From Curvibacter sp. GWA2_64_110 (GTDB lineage Bacteria; Pseudomonadota; Gammaproteobacteria; Burkholderiales; Burkholderiaceae_C): DNA of 64,000 nucleotides. Made by a program: the position numbers and the translations under genes. The notes below the pieces were generated by a model that did no database searches, was not told the origin of the DNA, and was given only the letters and a program-made list of their open reading frames with translations. The stretch spans positions 1-64,000 of the forward strand of contig MGPC01000032.1 of the NCBI GenBank assembly GCA_001797315.1, read 5' to 3'. Numbering within the stretch: position 1 is the first letter of the stretch; each line of letters begins with the position of its first letter. This document shows positions 11,799-21,612 of this stretch, piece after piece.

Positions 11799-13850
11799 AT
11801 GAGTCAAACCCTTTCTGCATCCACCCTGCTGGCCGTGCCGCTGGCGCCATTGGTCGGCTCCATACTGGCTGGCGTCCTTGGCACCAAATTCGGCGGCAAC
11901 TGGATCGGCCGGCGCCTGTCGCATTCGCTCACCATCCTTGGCGTGCTGCTGGCCTTCATTCTCTCGGCCATGACGCTCAAGAGCGTGGCCATGGACGGCG
12001 CGCGCTTCAACGAGACGCTCTACACCTGGATGGTGGTGGGCGGCCTCAAGATGGAGGTCGGCTTCCTGATCGACGGCCTGACCGCCATGATGATGTGCGT
12101 GGTGACCTTCGTCTCGCTGATGGTGCACATCTACACCATCGGCTACATGGAAGAGGACGAGGGCTACAACCGCTTCTTCGCCTACATCTCGCTGTTCACC
12201 TTCTCCATGCTGATGCTCGTGATGAGCAACAACATGCTGCAGCTGTTCTTCGGCTGGGAGGCGGTGGGCCTGGTGTCCTACCTGCTGATCGGTTTCTGGT
12301 TCAACAAGCCGACCGCCATCTTCGCCAACATGAAGGCTTTCCTGGTCAACCGCGTCGGTGACTTCGGCTTCATCCTCGGCATCGGCCTGATCGCCGCCTA
12401 TGCCGGCACGCTGAACTACACCGAGGTGTTCGGCAAGGCCAGCCAGCTGGCGGCGATCGAATTCCCCTGGTATGTCCTGGGGCAGGATGCGATGCTGATC
12501 ACCGTCATCTGCATCTGCCTGTTCATCGGCGCCATGGGCAAGTCGGCCCAGTTCCCGCTGCACGTCTGGCTGCCCGACTCCATGGAAGGCCCGACCCCGA
12601 TCTCCGCCCTGATCCACGCAGCCACCATGGTGACGGCCGGCATCTTCATGGTGGCGCGCATGTCGCCGCTGTACGAGCTGAGCGACACGGCGCTGAGCTT
12701 CGTTCTGGTGATCGGCGCCATCACGGCCCTGTTCATGGGTTTCCTGGGCATCATCCAGAACGACATCAAGCGCGTGGTGGCCTATTCGACGCTGTCGCAA
12801 CTCGGCTACATGACGGTGGCACTCGGCGCCTCGGCCTACTCGGTGGCGGTGTTCCACCTGATGACGCATGCCTTCTTCAAGGCGTTGCTGTTCCTGGGTG
12901 CCGGCTCGGTCATCATGGGCATGCACCACAACCAGGACATCCGCTGGATGGGTGGCGTGCGCAAGTACATGCCCATCACCTGGATCACCTCGCTGCTGGG
13001 CTCGCTGGCTCTGATCGGCACGCCGCTGTTCGCTGGTTTCTATTCCAAGGACAGCATCATCGAGGCCGTGCACGAGAGCCACCTGTGGGGCAGCGGCTTT
13101 GCCAGCTTTGCCGTGCTGGCCGGTGTTTTCGTCACCGCCTTCTACTCCTTCCGCATGTACTTCCTGGTGTTCCACGGCAAGGAACGTTTCGACCAGAACC
13201 CTGACGCGCACCATGACGACCATGGCCACGGCCATGACGACCACCATGAGCCGCACGAGTCGCCCTGGGTGGTGACGGTGCCGCTGGTGCTGCTGGCCAT
13301 TCCTTCGGTGGTGATCGGCTACATGACGATCCAGCCGATGCTGTTCGGCGACTTCTTCAAGGACGCGATCTTTGTCGATGCGGCCAAGCACCCGGTGATG
13401 GAAGAACTGGCCCAGGCTTTCCACGGCCCGCTGGCCATGGCGCTGCACGCTTTCAGCACGCTGCCGTTCTGGCTGGCGCTGGCCGGTGTGGCTAGCGCCT
13501 ACTACATGTACATGGTCAATCCGGCCCTGCCGGCAGCCATCAAGCGGAGCGTGCAGCCGATCTACACGCTGCTGGAGAACAAGTACTACATGGACTGGAT
13601 CAACGAGAACATCCTGGCCCGCGGTGCGCGTGCGCTGGGCACAGGCCTGTGGAAGGGCGGCGACCAGGCGGTGATCGACGGTTCGATCGTCAACGGCTCG
13701 TGGAAGCTGGTGGGCTGGGTGGCGGGCGTGGTGCGCCGGCTGCAGTCAGGTTACCTGTACCACTACGCGCTGGCGATGATTGTCGGGGTCCTGGTGCTCA
13801 TGTCCTGGTTCGTGACCTGGCCCATGGTTAATGACTGGCTCAGCCGATAA
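11799..13850 (+). CDS. nuoL: NADH-quinone oxidoreductase subunit L
   Basis: This antiporter-like proton-pumping subunit lies at the far end of the membrane arm. The 683-aa protein contains many membrane helices and the long C-terminal lateral helix region. The pumping-site signatures FFGWEAVGLVSYLLIGFW and AMGKSAQFPLHVWLPDSMEG are intact. Between helices, at about residues 468-487, lies an unusual histidine/aspartate-rich loop (DAHHDDHGHGHDDHHEPH). Similar loops occur in some Burkholderiales but the function is unknown. Confidence 0.98.
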   Translation: MSQTLSASTLLAVPLAPLVGSILAGVLGTKFGGNWIGRRLSHSLTILGVLLAFILSAMTLKSVAMDGARFNETLYTWMVVGGLKMEVGFLIDGLTAMMMCVVTFVSLMVHIYTIGYMEEDEGYNRFFAYISLFTFSMLMLVMSNNMLQLFFGWEAVGLVSYLLIGFWFNKPTAIFANMKAFLVNRVGDFGFILGIGLIAAYAGTLNYTEVFGKASQLAAIEFPWYVLGQDAMLITVICICLFIGAMGKSAQFPLHVWLPDSMEGPTPISALIHAATMVTAGIFMVARMSPLYELSDTALSFVLVIGAITALFMGFLGIIQNDIKRVVAYSTLSQLGYMTVALGASAYSVAVFHLMTHAFFKALLFLGAGSVIMGMHHNQDIRWMGGVRKYMPITWITSLLGSLALIGTPLFAGFYSKDSIIEAVHESHLWGSGFASFAVLAGVFVTAFYSFRMYFLVFHGKERFDQNPDAHHDDHGHGHDDHHEPHESPWVVTVPLVLLAIPSVVIGYMTIQPMLFGDFFKDAIFVDAAKHPVMEELAQAFHGPLAMALHAFSTLPFWLALAGVASAYYMYMVNPALPAAIKRSVQPIYTLLENKYYMDWINENILARGARALGTGLWKGGDQAVIDGSIVNGSWKLVGWVAGVVRRLQSGYLYHYALAMIVGVLVLMSWFVTWPMVNDWLSR

Positions 13851-13862
13851 GGAGAAGAAGAA

Positions 13863-15338
13863 ATGGGTTTGTTGAGCCTGGCTATCTGGATGCCGATCGC
13901 GTTCGGCGTGTTGCTGCTGGCCCTGGGCCGCGACGAGCAGGCGCGCATGGTGCGCTGGGTCGCGCTCATCGGCGCGCTGGCGAGCTTCCTCGTGACGCTG
14001 CCCTTGTACACCGGCTTCAAGCTGGACACGGCGGCGATGCAGTTTGTCGAGAAGATGCCCTGGATGGAGCGCTTCAATGTGCACTACCACCTTGGCGTGG
14101 ACGGCATTTCGCTCTGGTTCGTGCTGCTGACGGCCTTCATCAACGTGGTGGTGGTGATCGCCGGCTGGGAAGTCATCACGCGCCGCGTCAACCAGTACAT
14201 GGGCGCCTTCCTGATCCTCAGTGGCCTCATGATCGGCGTCTTTGCCGCCCTCGACGGCATGCTGTTCTACGTCTTCTTCGAAGCCACGCTGATTCCGATG
14301 TACCTGATCATCGGTATCTGGGGTGGGCCGAACAAGATCTACGCCGCCTTCAAGTTCTTCCTCTACACGCTGCTCGGTTCGCTGCTGACGCTGATCGCGC
14401 TGATCTTCCTGTACACCAAGTCGGGCGGCAGCTTCGACATTGCCGCCTGGCACACGCTGCCGCTGGACCGCACCACGCAGACCCTGCTGTTCTTCGCTTT
14501 CTTCGCCGCCTTCGCCGTCAAGGTGCCGATGTGGCCGGTCCACACCTGGCTGCCCGACGTGCACGTCGAGGCGCCGACCGGCGGCTCCGCCGTGCTGGCG
14601 GCCATCATGCTCAAGCTCGGCGCCTACGGTTTCCTGCGTTTCTCGCTGCCGATCGCGCCGGATGCCGCGCATGAATGGGCATGGCTCCTGATTGCCCTGT
14701 CGCTGATCGCCGTCATCTACGTCGGCCTGGTCGCCATGGTGCAGCAGGACATGAAGAAGCTGGTGGCCTACTCGTCGGTGGCGCACATGGGTTTCGTCAC
14801 CTTGGGTTTCTTCATCTTCAACGACATCGGCATCTCCGGCGGCCTGGTGCAGATGATTGCCCACGGCTTTGTCTCGGCCGCCATGTTCCTCTCCATCGGC
14901 GTGCTGTACGACCGGGTGCATTCGCGTGAAATCGCCAGCTATGGCGGCGTGGTCAACACCATGCCCAAGTTTGCAGCCTTTGCCCTGTTCTTCGCCATGG
15001 CCAACTGCGGCCTGCCGGGTACCGCCGGTTTCGTCGGTGAGTGGATGGTGATCCTGGGTGCCGTGAAGTACAACTTCTGGATCGGCCTGGCTGCGGCCAC
15101 CGCGCTGATTTTCGGTGCCGCCTACACGCTGTGGATGTTCAAGCGCGTCTACCTGGGGCCCGTGGCCAATGACGACGTCAAGGCGCTGCTTGACATCAAC
15201 GGCCGGGAATTCCTCATGCTGGCCCTGCTGGCGATCGCCGTGCTGGTCATGGGTGTCTATCCCAAACCTTTCACCGATGTCATGGACACCTCGGTGGCGG
15301 CGCTGCTCAAGCATGTGGCCTTGTCCAAGTTGAACTGA
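13863..15338 (+). CDS. nuoM: NADH-quinone oxidoreductase subunit M
   Basis: This second antiporter-like pumping subunit is 491 aa, normal length. Visible hallmarks are the helix carrying the essential glutamate (FYVFFEATLIPMYLIIGIWG), the lysine-bearing FAVKVPMWPVHTWLPDVHVEAP, and the C-terminal KRVYLGP region. The ribosome-binding site AAGGAGAAGAA precedes the ATG 12 nt after the nuoL stop. Confidence 0.98.
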   Translation: MGLLSLAIWMPIAFGVLLLALGRDEQARMVRWVALIGALASFLVTLPLYTGFKLDTAAMQFVEKMPWMERFNVHYHLGVDGISLWFVLLTAFINVVVVIAGWEVITRRVNQYMGAFLILSGLMIGVFAALDGMLFYVFFEATLIPMYLIIGIWGGPNKIYAAFKFFLYTLLGSLLTLIALIFLYTKSGGSFDIAAWHTLPLDRTTQTLLFFAFFAAFAVKVPMWPVHTWLPDVHVEAPTGGSAVLAAIMLKLGAYGFLRFSLPIAPDAAHEWAWLLIALSLIAVIYVGLVAMVQQDMKKLVAYSSVAHMGFVTLGFFIFNDIGISGGLVQMIAHGFVSAAMFLSIGVLYDRVHSREIASYGGVVNTMPKFAAFALFFAMANCGLPGTAGFVGEWMVILGAVKYNFWIGLAAATALIFGAAYTLWMFKRVYLGPVANDDVKALLDINGREFLMLALLAIAVLVMGVYPKPFTDVMDTSVAALLKHVALSKLN

Positions 15339-15362
15339 TCGAACCGAATTGAAAGACTGAAG

Positions 15363-16850
15363 ATGACAGACAAACTCAGCTGGATTGCGGTTTATCCGGA
15401 AATCATTCTGCTGCTCATGGCCTGCCTGATCACGCTGATGGACCTCGGCGTGAAAAGCCGCCAGCGTACCCGCACCTACCTCTGGACACTGCTGACCCTG
15501 GGCGTGGTCGCCTTGCTGCAGTTCCTGTACGCCAGCGGCGGCGGCACGCTCTACAGCCTGTACAACATGGTGGTGAGCGACCCCATGGGCAACTGGCTCA
15601 AATTCTTCGCCACCATCGCCGTCATGGTCACCCTGGTCTATGGCCGCCCCTACGCGGCCGATCGCGACATGCTGCGCGGCGGCGAGCTGTTCAGTCTGAG
15701 CATGTTCGCCCTGCTGGGCATGTTCATCATGATTTCGGGCAACAACTTCCTGCTGATCTACCTCGGCCTGGAACTGCTGACCCTCTCCAGCTACGCGCTG
15801 GTGGCCCTGCGCCGTGACAACGCCACCGCCACCGAAGCGGCGATGAAGTATTTCGTGCTCGGCGCGCTGGCTTCCGGCTTCCTGCTCTACGGCCTGTCCA
15901 TGATCTACGGCGCCACCGGTTCGCTCGATGTCAATGCCGTTTTCCGTGCCATCAACTCCGGTCGCGTCAACCCGCAGGTGCTGGTGTTCGGCACCGTGTT
16001 CGTGGTGGCCGGCCTGGCGTTCAAGCTGGGCGTGGTGCCGTTCCACATGTGGATTCCCGACGTCTACCAGGGCGCCCCCACCGCTGTCACACTGATGATC
16101 GGCGGCGCGCCCAAGCTGGCGGCATTCGCCATCGTCATCCGCCTGCTGGTCGAAGGCATGCTGCCGCTGGCCGTCGACTGGCAGCAGATGCTCATGCTGC
16201 TGGCCATCGCTTCGCTGCTGGTCGGCAACCTGGCTGCCATCATGCAGACCAATCTCAAGCGCATGCTGGCCTTCTCCACCATCTCGCAGATGGGTTTTGT
16301 GCTGCTGGGCCTGATGTCGGGTGTGATCAACGGCAACGTCTATTCCGCGGCCAATGCCTACAGCTCGGCGATGTTCTATGTCGTGACCTATGTGCTCACC
16401 ACGCTGGCGAGCTTCGGCGTCATCCTGCTGCTGGCCCGTGAAGGCTTCGAAAGCGAAGAGATCGCCGACTTTGCCGGCCTCAACCAGCGCAGCCCGCTGT
16501 ACGCCGCCATCATGGCGATCTGCCTGTTCTCGCTGGCCGGCATTCCGCCCCTGGTCGGCTTCTACGCCAAGCTCTCGGTGCTGCAGGCGCTGGTGGCTTC
16601 GGGCCAGACGCTGCACATCGGCCTGGCCGTGTTTGCCGTGATCATGTCGCTGATCGGTGCCTTCTACTACCTGCGCGTGGTCAAGGTCATGTACTTCGAC
16701 GAGCCGATCACCGCCACCACCGTGGCTGCGCCGTTCGATGTGCGTGCCGTGCTGTCGGTCAACGGTCTGCTGGTGCTGGTGCTGGGCCTGGTGCCCGGTG
16801 GCCTGATGACTCTGTGCGCCCACGCCATCCAGCAGATGCTGGGTACCTGA
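15363..16850 (+). CDS. nuoN: NADH-quinone oxidoreductase subunit N
   Basis: This third antiporter-like pumping subunit is 495 aa. It shows [19 protein letters not shown] with the conserved glutamate, and [20 protein letters not shown]. It completes the 14-gene complex I set. The stop codon overlaps the ATG of the DUF2818 gene by one base (TGATG). Confidence 0.98.
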   Translation: MTDKLSWIAVYPEIILLLMACLITLMDLGVKSRQRTRTYLWTLLTLGVVALLQFLYASGGGTLYSLYNMVVSDPMGNWLKFFATIAVMVTLVYGRPYAADRDMLRGGELFSLSMFALLGMFIMISGNNFLLIYLGLELLTLSSYALVALRRDNATATEAAMKYFVLGALASGFLLYGLSMIYGATGSLDVNAVFRAINSGRVNPQVLVFGTVFVVAGLAFKLGVVPFHMWIPDVYQGAPTAVTLMIGGAPKLAAFAIVIRLLVEGMLPLAVDWQQMLMLLAIASLLVGNLAAIMQTNLKRMLAFSTISQMGFVLLGLMSGVINGNVYSAANAYSSAMFYVVTYVLTTLASFGVILLLAREGFESEEIADFAGLNQRSPLYAAIMAICLFSLAGIPPLVGFYAKLSVLQALVASGQTLHIGLAVFAVIMSLIGAFYYLRVVKVMYFDEPITATTVAAPFDVRAVLSVNGLLVLVLGLVPGGLMTLCAHAIQQMLGT

Positions 16851-17167
16851 TGACGCAATCCGCTTCGGTCTGGTTGGTGGTGCTGGCCGCGCTGGCCGGC
16901 GCCAATCTGCCGTTCTTCATCAACCAGCGCCTGCTGGCTGTGGTGCCACTGAAAAGCCCCAAGAGCCTGCCCGTGCGCCTGCTGGAGCTGGTGCTGTGCT
17001 ACTTCCTGGTGGGCGGCATGGCGCTGCTGCTGGAGCAGCGTGCCGGCCAGATCGTGCCGCAGGGCTGGGAGTTCTACGCCATCACGGCGGCGCTGTTTCT
17101 CACCCTGGCGTTTCCAGGTTTCGTCTACCGCTACCTGTACAAGCGCCACGGCCAGGGCCATGGATGA
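16850..17167 (+). CDS. DUF2818 family membrane protein
   Basis: This 105-aa protein has about three hydrophobic segments (residues 6-22, 43-62 and 75-92). I recognise it as DUF2818, a betaproteobacterial family commonly found directly after nuoN. Its function is unknown. The track start at 16814 lies inside nuoN. The ATG at 16850 overlaps the nuoN stop by one base and is preferred. The coupling suggests co-production with complex I and perhaps an accessory or assembly role, which is inference. Its 3' end overlaps the NUDIX gene by 8 nt. Confidence 0.85.
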   Translation: MTQSASVWLVVLAALAGANLPFFINQRLLAVVPLKSPKSLPVRLLELVLCYFLVGGMALLLEQRAGQIVPQGWEFYAITAALFLTLAFPGFVYRYLYKRHGQGHG

Positions 17168-17765
17168 CCGCCATCTGATCGAAACCGGGCTCGACAGCCA
17201 GGAACTGCTCAAAGGCCGCTTTCTTCACGCTTTCCGCGACACGGTACGCCTGCCCGACGGCAGCAGCACGGTGCGCGAGTACGTGGTGCATCCCGGTGCG
17301 GTGATGATCATCCCGCTGCTGGAGGACGGACAGGGCGGCCTGCAGGTGGTGCTGGAACGCCAGTACCGCTACCCCGTCAAGCAGGTCATGGTCGAGTTTC
17401 CGGCCGGCAAGCTCGATGCCGGCGAAGACATCCTGGCTTGCGCCCAGCGCGAGCTGCTGGAGGAAACCGGCTACCGGGCCGGCGAGTGGGCACGCGCCGG
17501 CGTGCTGCATCCGGTCATTTCGTATTCCACCGAGTTCATCGAGATCTGGTTTGCGCGCCAACTGAGCCTGGGTGAACGCCGGCTGGATGAGGGCGAGTTC
17601 CTCGATGTCTTCACCGCGACGCCGGCCGAACTGTTGCAGTGGTGCCGGGACGGCCGGGTGACCGACGCCAAGACCCTGACCGGCGCGCTCTGGCTGCAGA
17701 ACGTCCTTGCTGGCGCCTGGGAATTGAGCTGGCAGGCTGCAGCCGCACCCGACAGCGGCCGATAA
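17160..17765 (+). CDS. NUDIX hydrolase, ADP-ribose pyrophosphatase-like
   Basis: This is expected to cleave a nucleoside diphosphate linked to another group, most likely ADP-ribose, in the cytosol. A complete Nudix box is present (GKLDAGEDILACAQRELLEE followed by TGY), matching GX5EX7REUXEEXGU exactly. The ATG at 17160 gives 201 aa beginning MDDRHLIETGLD, and the track start at 17040 lies in the DUF2818 gene. It overlaps DUF2818 by 8 nt and continues the transcription unit that follows nuoN. Confidence 0.92.
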   Translation: MDDRHLIETGLDSQELLKGRFLHAFRDTVRLPDGSSTVREYVVHPGAVMIIPLLEDGQGGLQVVLERQYRYPVKQVMVEFPAGKLDAGEDILACAQRELLEETGYRAGEWARAGVLHPVISYSTEFIEIWFARQLSLGERRLDEGEFLDVFTATPAELLQWCRDGRVTDAKTLTGALWLQNVLAGAWELSWQAAAAPDSGR

Positions 17766-17772
17766 TTCCATC

Positions 17773-18240
17773 ATGAAAGTCCTCAACCTGCAGTGCGATG
17801 CCCGGCACCTGTTTGAAGGCTGGTTCGCGTCCGAAGACGACTATGCTGGCCAGCTTGAACGCGGCCTGCTGGTGTGCCCGATGTGCGGCAGCAAGGCGGT
17901 GGCCAAGCTGCCCAGTGCACCGCGCCTGAACCTGGGCGCGGCGCGCCCGGAAGAAGCAGCGCAAACCAAGCCGCCGTCCGAGAAGCAGGACGTGGTGCTT
18001 GGCGATGCCGAACAGGCCCTGCAGGCGGCCTACCTGCAACTGGCGCGCCGCATCGTGGCGCAGACCGAAGACGTGGGCGGGCGCTTTGCCGAAGAGGCGC
18101 GCAAGATGCACTATGGCGAGGTGGAGGCGCGCGGCATTCGCGGCCAGGCCTCGCGCGAGGAGACGGAGGCCCTGCTCGATGAGGGCATTGCCGTCATGCC
18201 GCTGCCCCTGCCGGACGCACTGAAGGAACCGCTGCAGTAA
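17773..18240 (+). CDS. DUF1178 family protein
   Basis: This 155-aa cytosolic protein has an N-terminal putative metal-binding part (VLNLQCDARHLFEGWF, then VCPMCGSKAVAKLPSAPRLN). It ends in a helical segment with REETEALLDEGIAVMPLPLP. I recognise this as DUF1178, a conserved proteobacterial family without assigned function. The cysteines in LQCD and CPMC suggest a small zinc site, which is inference. It starts 7 nt after the NUDIX stop and is probably co-transcribed with it. Confidence 0.85.
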   Translation: MKVLNLQCDARHLFEGWFASEDDYAGQLERGLLVCPMCGSKAVAKLPSAPRLNLGAARPEEAAQTKPPSEKQDVVLGDAEQALQAAYLQLARRIVAQTEDVGGRFAEEARKMHYGEVEARGIRGQASREETEALLDEGIAVMPLPLPDALKEPLQ

Positions 18241-18246
18241 GCCGCC

Positions 18247-19542
18247 TCAGGGGTAGAGGCCGCGCAGGGCGCGAGCGTGCAGGATGCGCTGGCAGGCCAC
18301 GATGTAGGTGGCGGTGCGCAGGCTGACCTTGTGGTCCTGTGCCACCTGCCAGATGGCCGCGAAGGCCTCCTGCATGATGCGCACCAGCCGGGCATTGATC
18401 TCATCCTCGCTCCAGAAGTAGCTGGAGAAATCCTGCACCCACTCGAAGTAGCTGACCGTCACGCCGCCGGCGTTGGCGATCACGTCCGGCACCACCAGCA
18501 CATTGCGTTCGTGCAGGATGTCGTCGGCCAGCGGCGTGGTCGGGCCGTTGGCGCCCTCAAGGATCATGCGCGCCCGGATGCGGCCGGCATTGGCCTCGGT
18601 GATCTGGGCTTCCAGAGCGGCCGGGATCAGGATGTCGCACTCGACGTCCCAGAACTGGTCCACCGTCAGTGCTTCGGCCGGCGCGAAGCCCGCCACGCCG
18701 CCGTGGCGTGCCGCATGTGCCTGCAGGGCCGGGATGTCGAGACCGGCTTCCCGGTAGACCGTGCCGCTGTGGTCCTGCACGGCCACCACGCGTGCGCCGG
18801 CCTGGGCGAACAGCCGGGCCGAGACGCCGCCCACATTGCCGAAGCCCTGCACCGCCACGCGCGACTGCGCCACGTCCAGGCCGATGCGCTGCGCCGCCGC
18901 CTGGCCGACCGTGAACACGCCACGGCCGGTGGCCTCGCGCCGGCCGAGCGAGCCGCCCAGGTCGAGCGGCTTGCCGGTGACCACGCCAGTGGCCGTGGCG
19001 CCCTCGTTCATCGAGTAGGTGTCCATCATCCAGGCCATCACCTGCTCGTTGGTGTTGACGTCCGGTGCCGGAATGTCCTTGTGCGGGCCGATGATGATGC
19101 CGATTTCGCTGGTGTAGCGGCGCGTGACACGCTCCAGCTCGCCCAGTGAGAGCTGCTTGGGGTCGACGCGCACGCCGCCCTTGGCGCCGCCGAAAGGCAC
19201 GTTGACGGCCGCGTTCTTGATCGACATCCAGGCGGCCAATGCCATCACCTCGGACAGCGTCACGTCCTGGTGAAAGCGCACGCCACCCTTGCCGGGGCCG
19301 CGCGAGGTGTTGTGCTGCACGCGGTAGCCTTCGAAGTGGACGATGCGGCCGTCATCCATATGGATGGGCACATCCACGATCAGCGCGCGCTTGGGACGCC
19401 GCAGCGTGTCCGCCCAGCGTGCCAGTTCACCGAGGTAGGGCAGTACGCGGTCCACCTGTTGCAGGTAGATGCCCCACGGCCCGAGGCCTTCAGGTTGCAG
19501 GTAGGAGGGAATGGGGGCGGTGGTAAGGACTTGGCGTGACAT
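18247..19542 (-). CDS. gdhA: Glu/Leu/Phe/Val dehydrogenase (glutamate dehydrogenase)
   Basis: This oxidoreductase interconverts glutamate and 2-oxoglutarate plus ammonium with NAD(P). The N-terminal catalytic domain shows [13 protein letters not shown], the active-site lysine motif [14 protein letters not shown] and [15 protein letters not shown]. The C-terminal Rossmann domain has [14 protein letters not shown]. An NAD-type enzyme is likely. The track extends to a GTG at 19575, but [15 protein letters not shown] at 19542 matches where the family usually begins and gives 431 aa. No strong ribosome-binding site is visible for either start. It is convergent with the nuo-NUDIX-DUF1178 unit. Confidence 0.92.
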   Translation of the reverse strand: MSRQVLTTAPIPSYLQPEGLGPWGIYLQQVDRVLPYLGELARWADTLRRPKRALIVDVPIHMDDGRIVHFEGYRVQHNTSRGPGKGGVRFHQDVTLSEVMALAAWMSIKNAAVNVPFGGAKGGVRVDPKQLSLGELERVTRRYTSEIGIIIGPHKDIPAPDVNTNEQVMAWMMDTYSMNEGATATGVVTGKPLDLGGSLGRREATGRGVFTVGQAAAQRIGLDVAQSRVAVQGFGNVGGVSARLFAQAGARVVAVQDHSGTVYREAGLDIPALQAHAARHGGVAGFAPAEALTVDQFWDVECDILIPAALEAQITEANAGRIRARMILEGANGPTTPLADDILHERNVLVVPDVIANAGGVTVSYFEWVQDFSSYFWSEDEINARLVRIMQEAFAAIWQVAQDHKVSLRTATYIVACQRILHARALRGLYP

Positions 19543-19635
19543 GCGTGGAGGCTCGGGAAGCGGCAATGCCACCACTTTACGGGGGTGCGGGCGGGAAGTC
19601 TAATGCCGGCGCCGTATGACCCTATGCCGCCGCCT

Positions 19636-21411
19636 TCAGGCCGTGAACTGCAGGGCCGCCAGCCGCGCGTAGATGCCGTTGGCGGCCACCAGCGTGTCGT
19701 GCGTCCCCTGTTCCACCAGGCGGCCGTGGTCGATGACCACGATGCGGTCGGCCTGTTGCACCGTGGCCAGGCGGTGCGCAATCACCAGCGTCGTGCGGTC
19801 GCGCATGGCCGACTCCAGCGCCGCCTGCACCATGCGTTCGCTCTCGGCATCCAGCGCGCTGGTGGCTTCGTCGAGCAGCAGCAGCGGCGGATTCTTCAGC
19901 ATGGCGCGCGCGATCGCAATGCGCTGGCGCTGGCCGCCGGACAGGCGCACGCCGCGTTCCCCCAGAAAGGTGTCGTAGCCCGCGGGCAGGGCGCGGATGA
20001 ACTCGTCGGCAAAGGCGGCCCGGGCGGCGGCATGCACCTCGGCATCCGTCGCATCCGGCTGGCCGTAGCGGATGTTTTCCAGCGCGCTGCTGGAGAAGAT
20101 CACCGGTTCCTGCGGCACGATGCCGATGCGCTGGCGCAGTGCGTGCAGGGCCATGTCGCGGATGGGCACGCCGTCGAGCAGGATGCGGCCGGCGGCCGGG
20201 TCGTAAAAGCGCAGCAGCAGCTGGAACACGGTGCTCTTGCCGGCGCCACTGGGCCCAACCAGCGCCACCGTTTCGCCGGCACGCACCTCAAGCGTGACGT
20301 CGGCCAATGCCGCCTGCATCGGGCGCGAAGGGTAGTGGAACGTCATTGCTTCAATTTTGATAGCGCTTCCCGCAGATGACAAAAGGGCTGGTGTCGGATT
20401 TGAGGGTGAAACAATGGGCGACTGGCTGCTCAGCAGTTCCATCAGCCGCTCGGTGGCGCCGGCGGCGCGCAGCAGTTCGCCATAGACCTCGCCCAGCACG
20501 GCAAAGGCACTCGCCAGAATGATGACGTAGACCACGGTCTGGCCCAGGTGGCCGGCCGTGATGTCGCCGCGCAGCACCGCCTGCGTGCCCTGGTACAGAC
20601 CCCACAGCAGCGCGGCCGAGGTCGCGATGATGATGAAGGCCATCAGCACCGAGCGCGCCCCCACGCGCCGCCGCGCAGTACGGAAGGCGTTTTCGCTCGC
20701 GGCATCGAAGCGCGCCGCTTCGCGCGCCTCGGCGGTGTAGCTCTGCACCACCGGAATGGCATTGAGCACTTCGGCCGCGATGGCGCTGGAGTCGGCCACC
20801 CGGTCCTGGCTGGCGCGCGACAGACGACGCACGCGGCGGCCGAACCACAGCGCCGGCAGCACCACCAGTGCCAGCATGCCCAGCACCTGGACCATCACAT
20901 ACGGGTTGGTCCACACCAGCATCAAGAGCGCCCCCAGGCCAGTGACCGTGCTGCGCAGCCCCATGGAGAAGGACGAGCCCACCACGGTCTGCACCAGCGT
21001 GGTGTCGGCCGTCAGGCGCGACAGCACTTCGCCGGTCTGCGTGGTCTCGAAGAACTCGGGACTCTGCTGCAGCACATGGCCATAGACCGCATTGCGCACG
21101 TCGGCCGTGACGCGCTCGCCCAGCCAGCTCATCAGGTAAAAGCGCAGCGCCGAGAACACCCCCAGGGCCACCGCCACGCCGAACAGCAGCGTGAAGTGTT
21201 CGCGCAATGCCAGCACCTGGGCGCCACGGTCCTGCGGCAACAGCCCGCCGTCGATCAGGCTGCGCAGTGCCATGGGAAACACCAGCATGGCCGTGGCCGC
21301 CAGCACCAGGAACAGCAAGGCCAGTGCGATGCGCGCACGGTAGGGGCGCAAGAAGGGCAGCAGGCCGCTGAGGGATTGGGGGTTGCTGGCTTTGGGGCGG
21401 TCGGTGGACAT
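19636..21411 (-). CDS. ABC transporter, fused membrane and ATPase domains (MsbA/BmrA-like exporter)
   Basis: This half-transporter combines an N-terminal six-helix exporter domain (about residues 20-305) and a C-terminal ATPase, and probably works as a homodimer exporting lipid or hydrophobic compounds. The ATPase has Walker A GPSGAGKST, signature LSGGQRQR, Walker B LLLLDEATSALD and the H-loop in VIAHRLATV. The start MSTDRPKASNP at 21411 gives 591 aa; the track start at 21444 adds 11 residues. The linker between domains (SPSNPTPALLSSAGSAIKIE) is encoded by a roughly 65-bp repeat-like insert that keeps the frame open. Confidence 0.9.
   Translation of the reverse strand: MSTDRPKASNPQSLSGLLPFLRPYRARIALALLFLVLAATAMLVFPMALRSLIDGGLLPQDRGAQVLALREHFTLLFGVAVALGVFSALRFYLMSWLGERVTADVRNAVYGHVLQQSPEFFETTQTGEVLSRLTADTTLVQTVVGSSFSMGLRSTVTGLGALLMLVWTNPYVMVQVLGMLALVVLPALWFGRRVRRLSRASQDRVADSSAIAAEVLNAIPVVQSYTAEAREAARFDAASENAFRTARRRVGARSVLMAFIIIATSAALLWGLYQGTQAVLRGDITAGHLGQTVVYVIILASAFAVLGEVYGELLRAAGATERLMELLSSQSPIVSPSNPTPALLSSAGSAIKIEAMTFHYPSRPMQAALADVTLEVRAGETVALVGPSGAGKSTVFQLLLRFYDPAAGRILLDGVPIRDMALHALRQRIGIVPQEPVIFSSSALENIRYGQPDATDAEVHAAARAAFADEFIRALPAGYDTFLGERGVRLSGGQRQRIAIARAMLKNPPLLLLDEATSALDAESERMVQAALESAMRDRTTLVIAHRLATVQQADRIVVIDHGRLVEQGTHDTLVAANGIYARLAALQFTA
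20346..20412 (+). repeat. Approximately 60-bp in-frame repeat family, copy 1 (within ABC exporter gene)
   Basis: This AT-richer stretch inside the ABC exporter gene (GCTTCAATTTTGATAGC, then CGCAGATGAC and GGGCTGGTGTCGG) aligns with three other copies in this window (48258, 48908 and 61888). The shared pattern is GCT(A/T)-about 7 nt-TAGC, then GGCG-like, then GGGCT/GGTCT-like, then TGA. It encodes a variable linker and does not break the host frame. Confidence 0.55.
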
Positions 21412-21612
21412 GGGCAGTGGAAGGTGCAGACGAGCCGCAAGCATATACCGCAGAGGCGTTTGGCCGGTTCATGCTTTTTTCAAGTGGGCAGCATCCCCAT
21501 GCGAAACTCCATCGGACGCGGTTTCCGAAACGTGAATTGCGCAAGAATCGGGTGGCGCGATCGCCTGTGATGCGGTCAGAATAGACGCTCATCACCCACC
21601 CTTCCTGCCCTC

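Noticed and set aside
11784-13448. 554-aa minus-strand ORF opposite nuoL
   Set aside because: Same His/Gln/Arg-rich antisense pattern; nuoL is unambiguous.
13746-16823. 1025-aa minus-strand ORF opposite nuoM and nuoN
   Set aside because: It is a composition shadow in high-GC sequence: His/Gln/Asp/Arg-rich, no domain, fully antisense to two certain genes.
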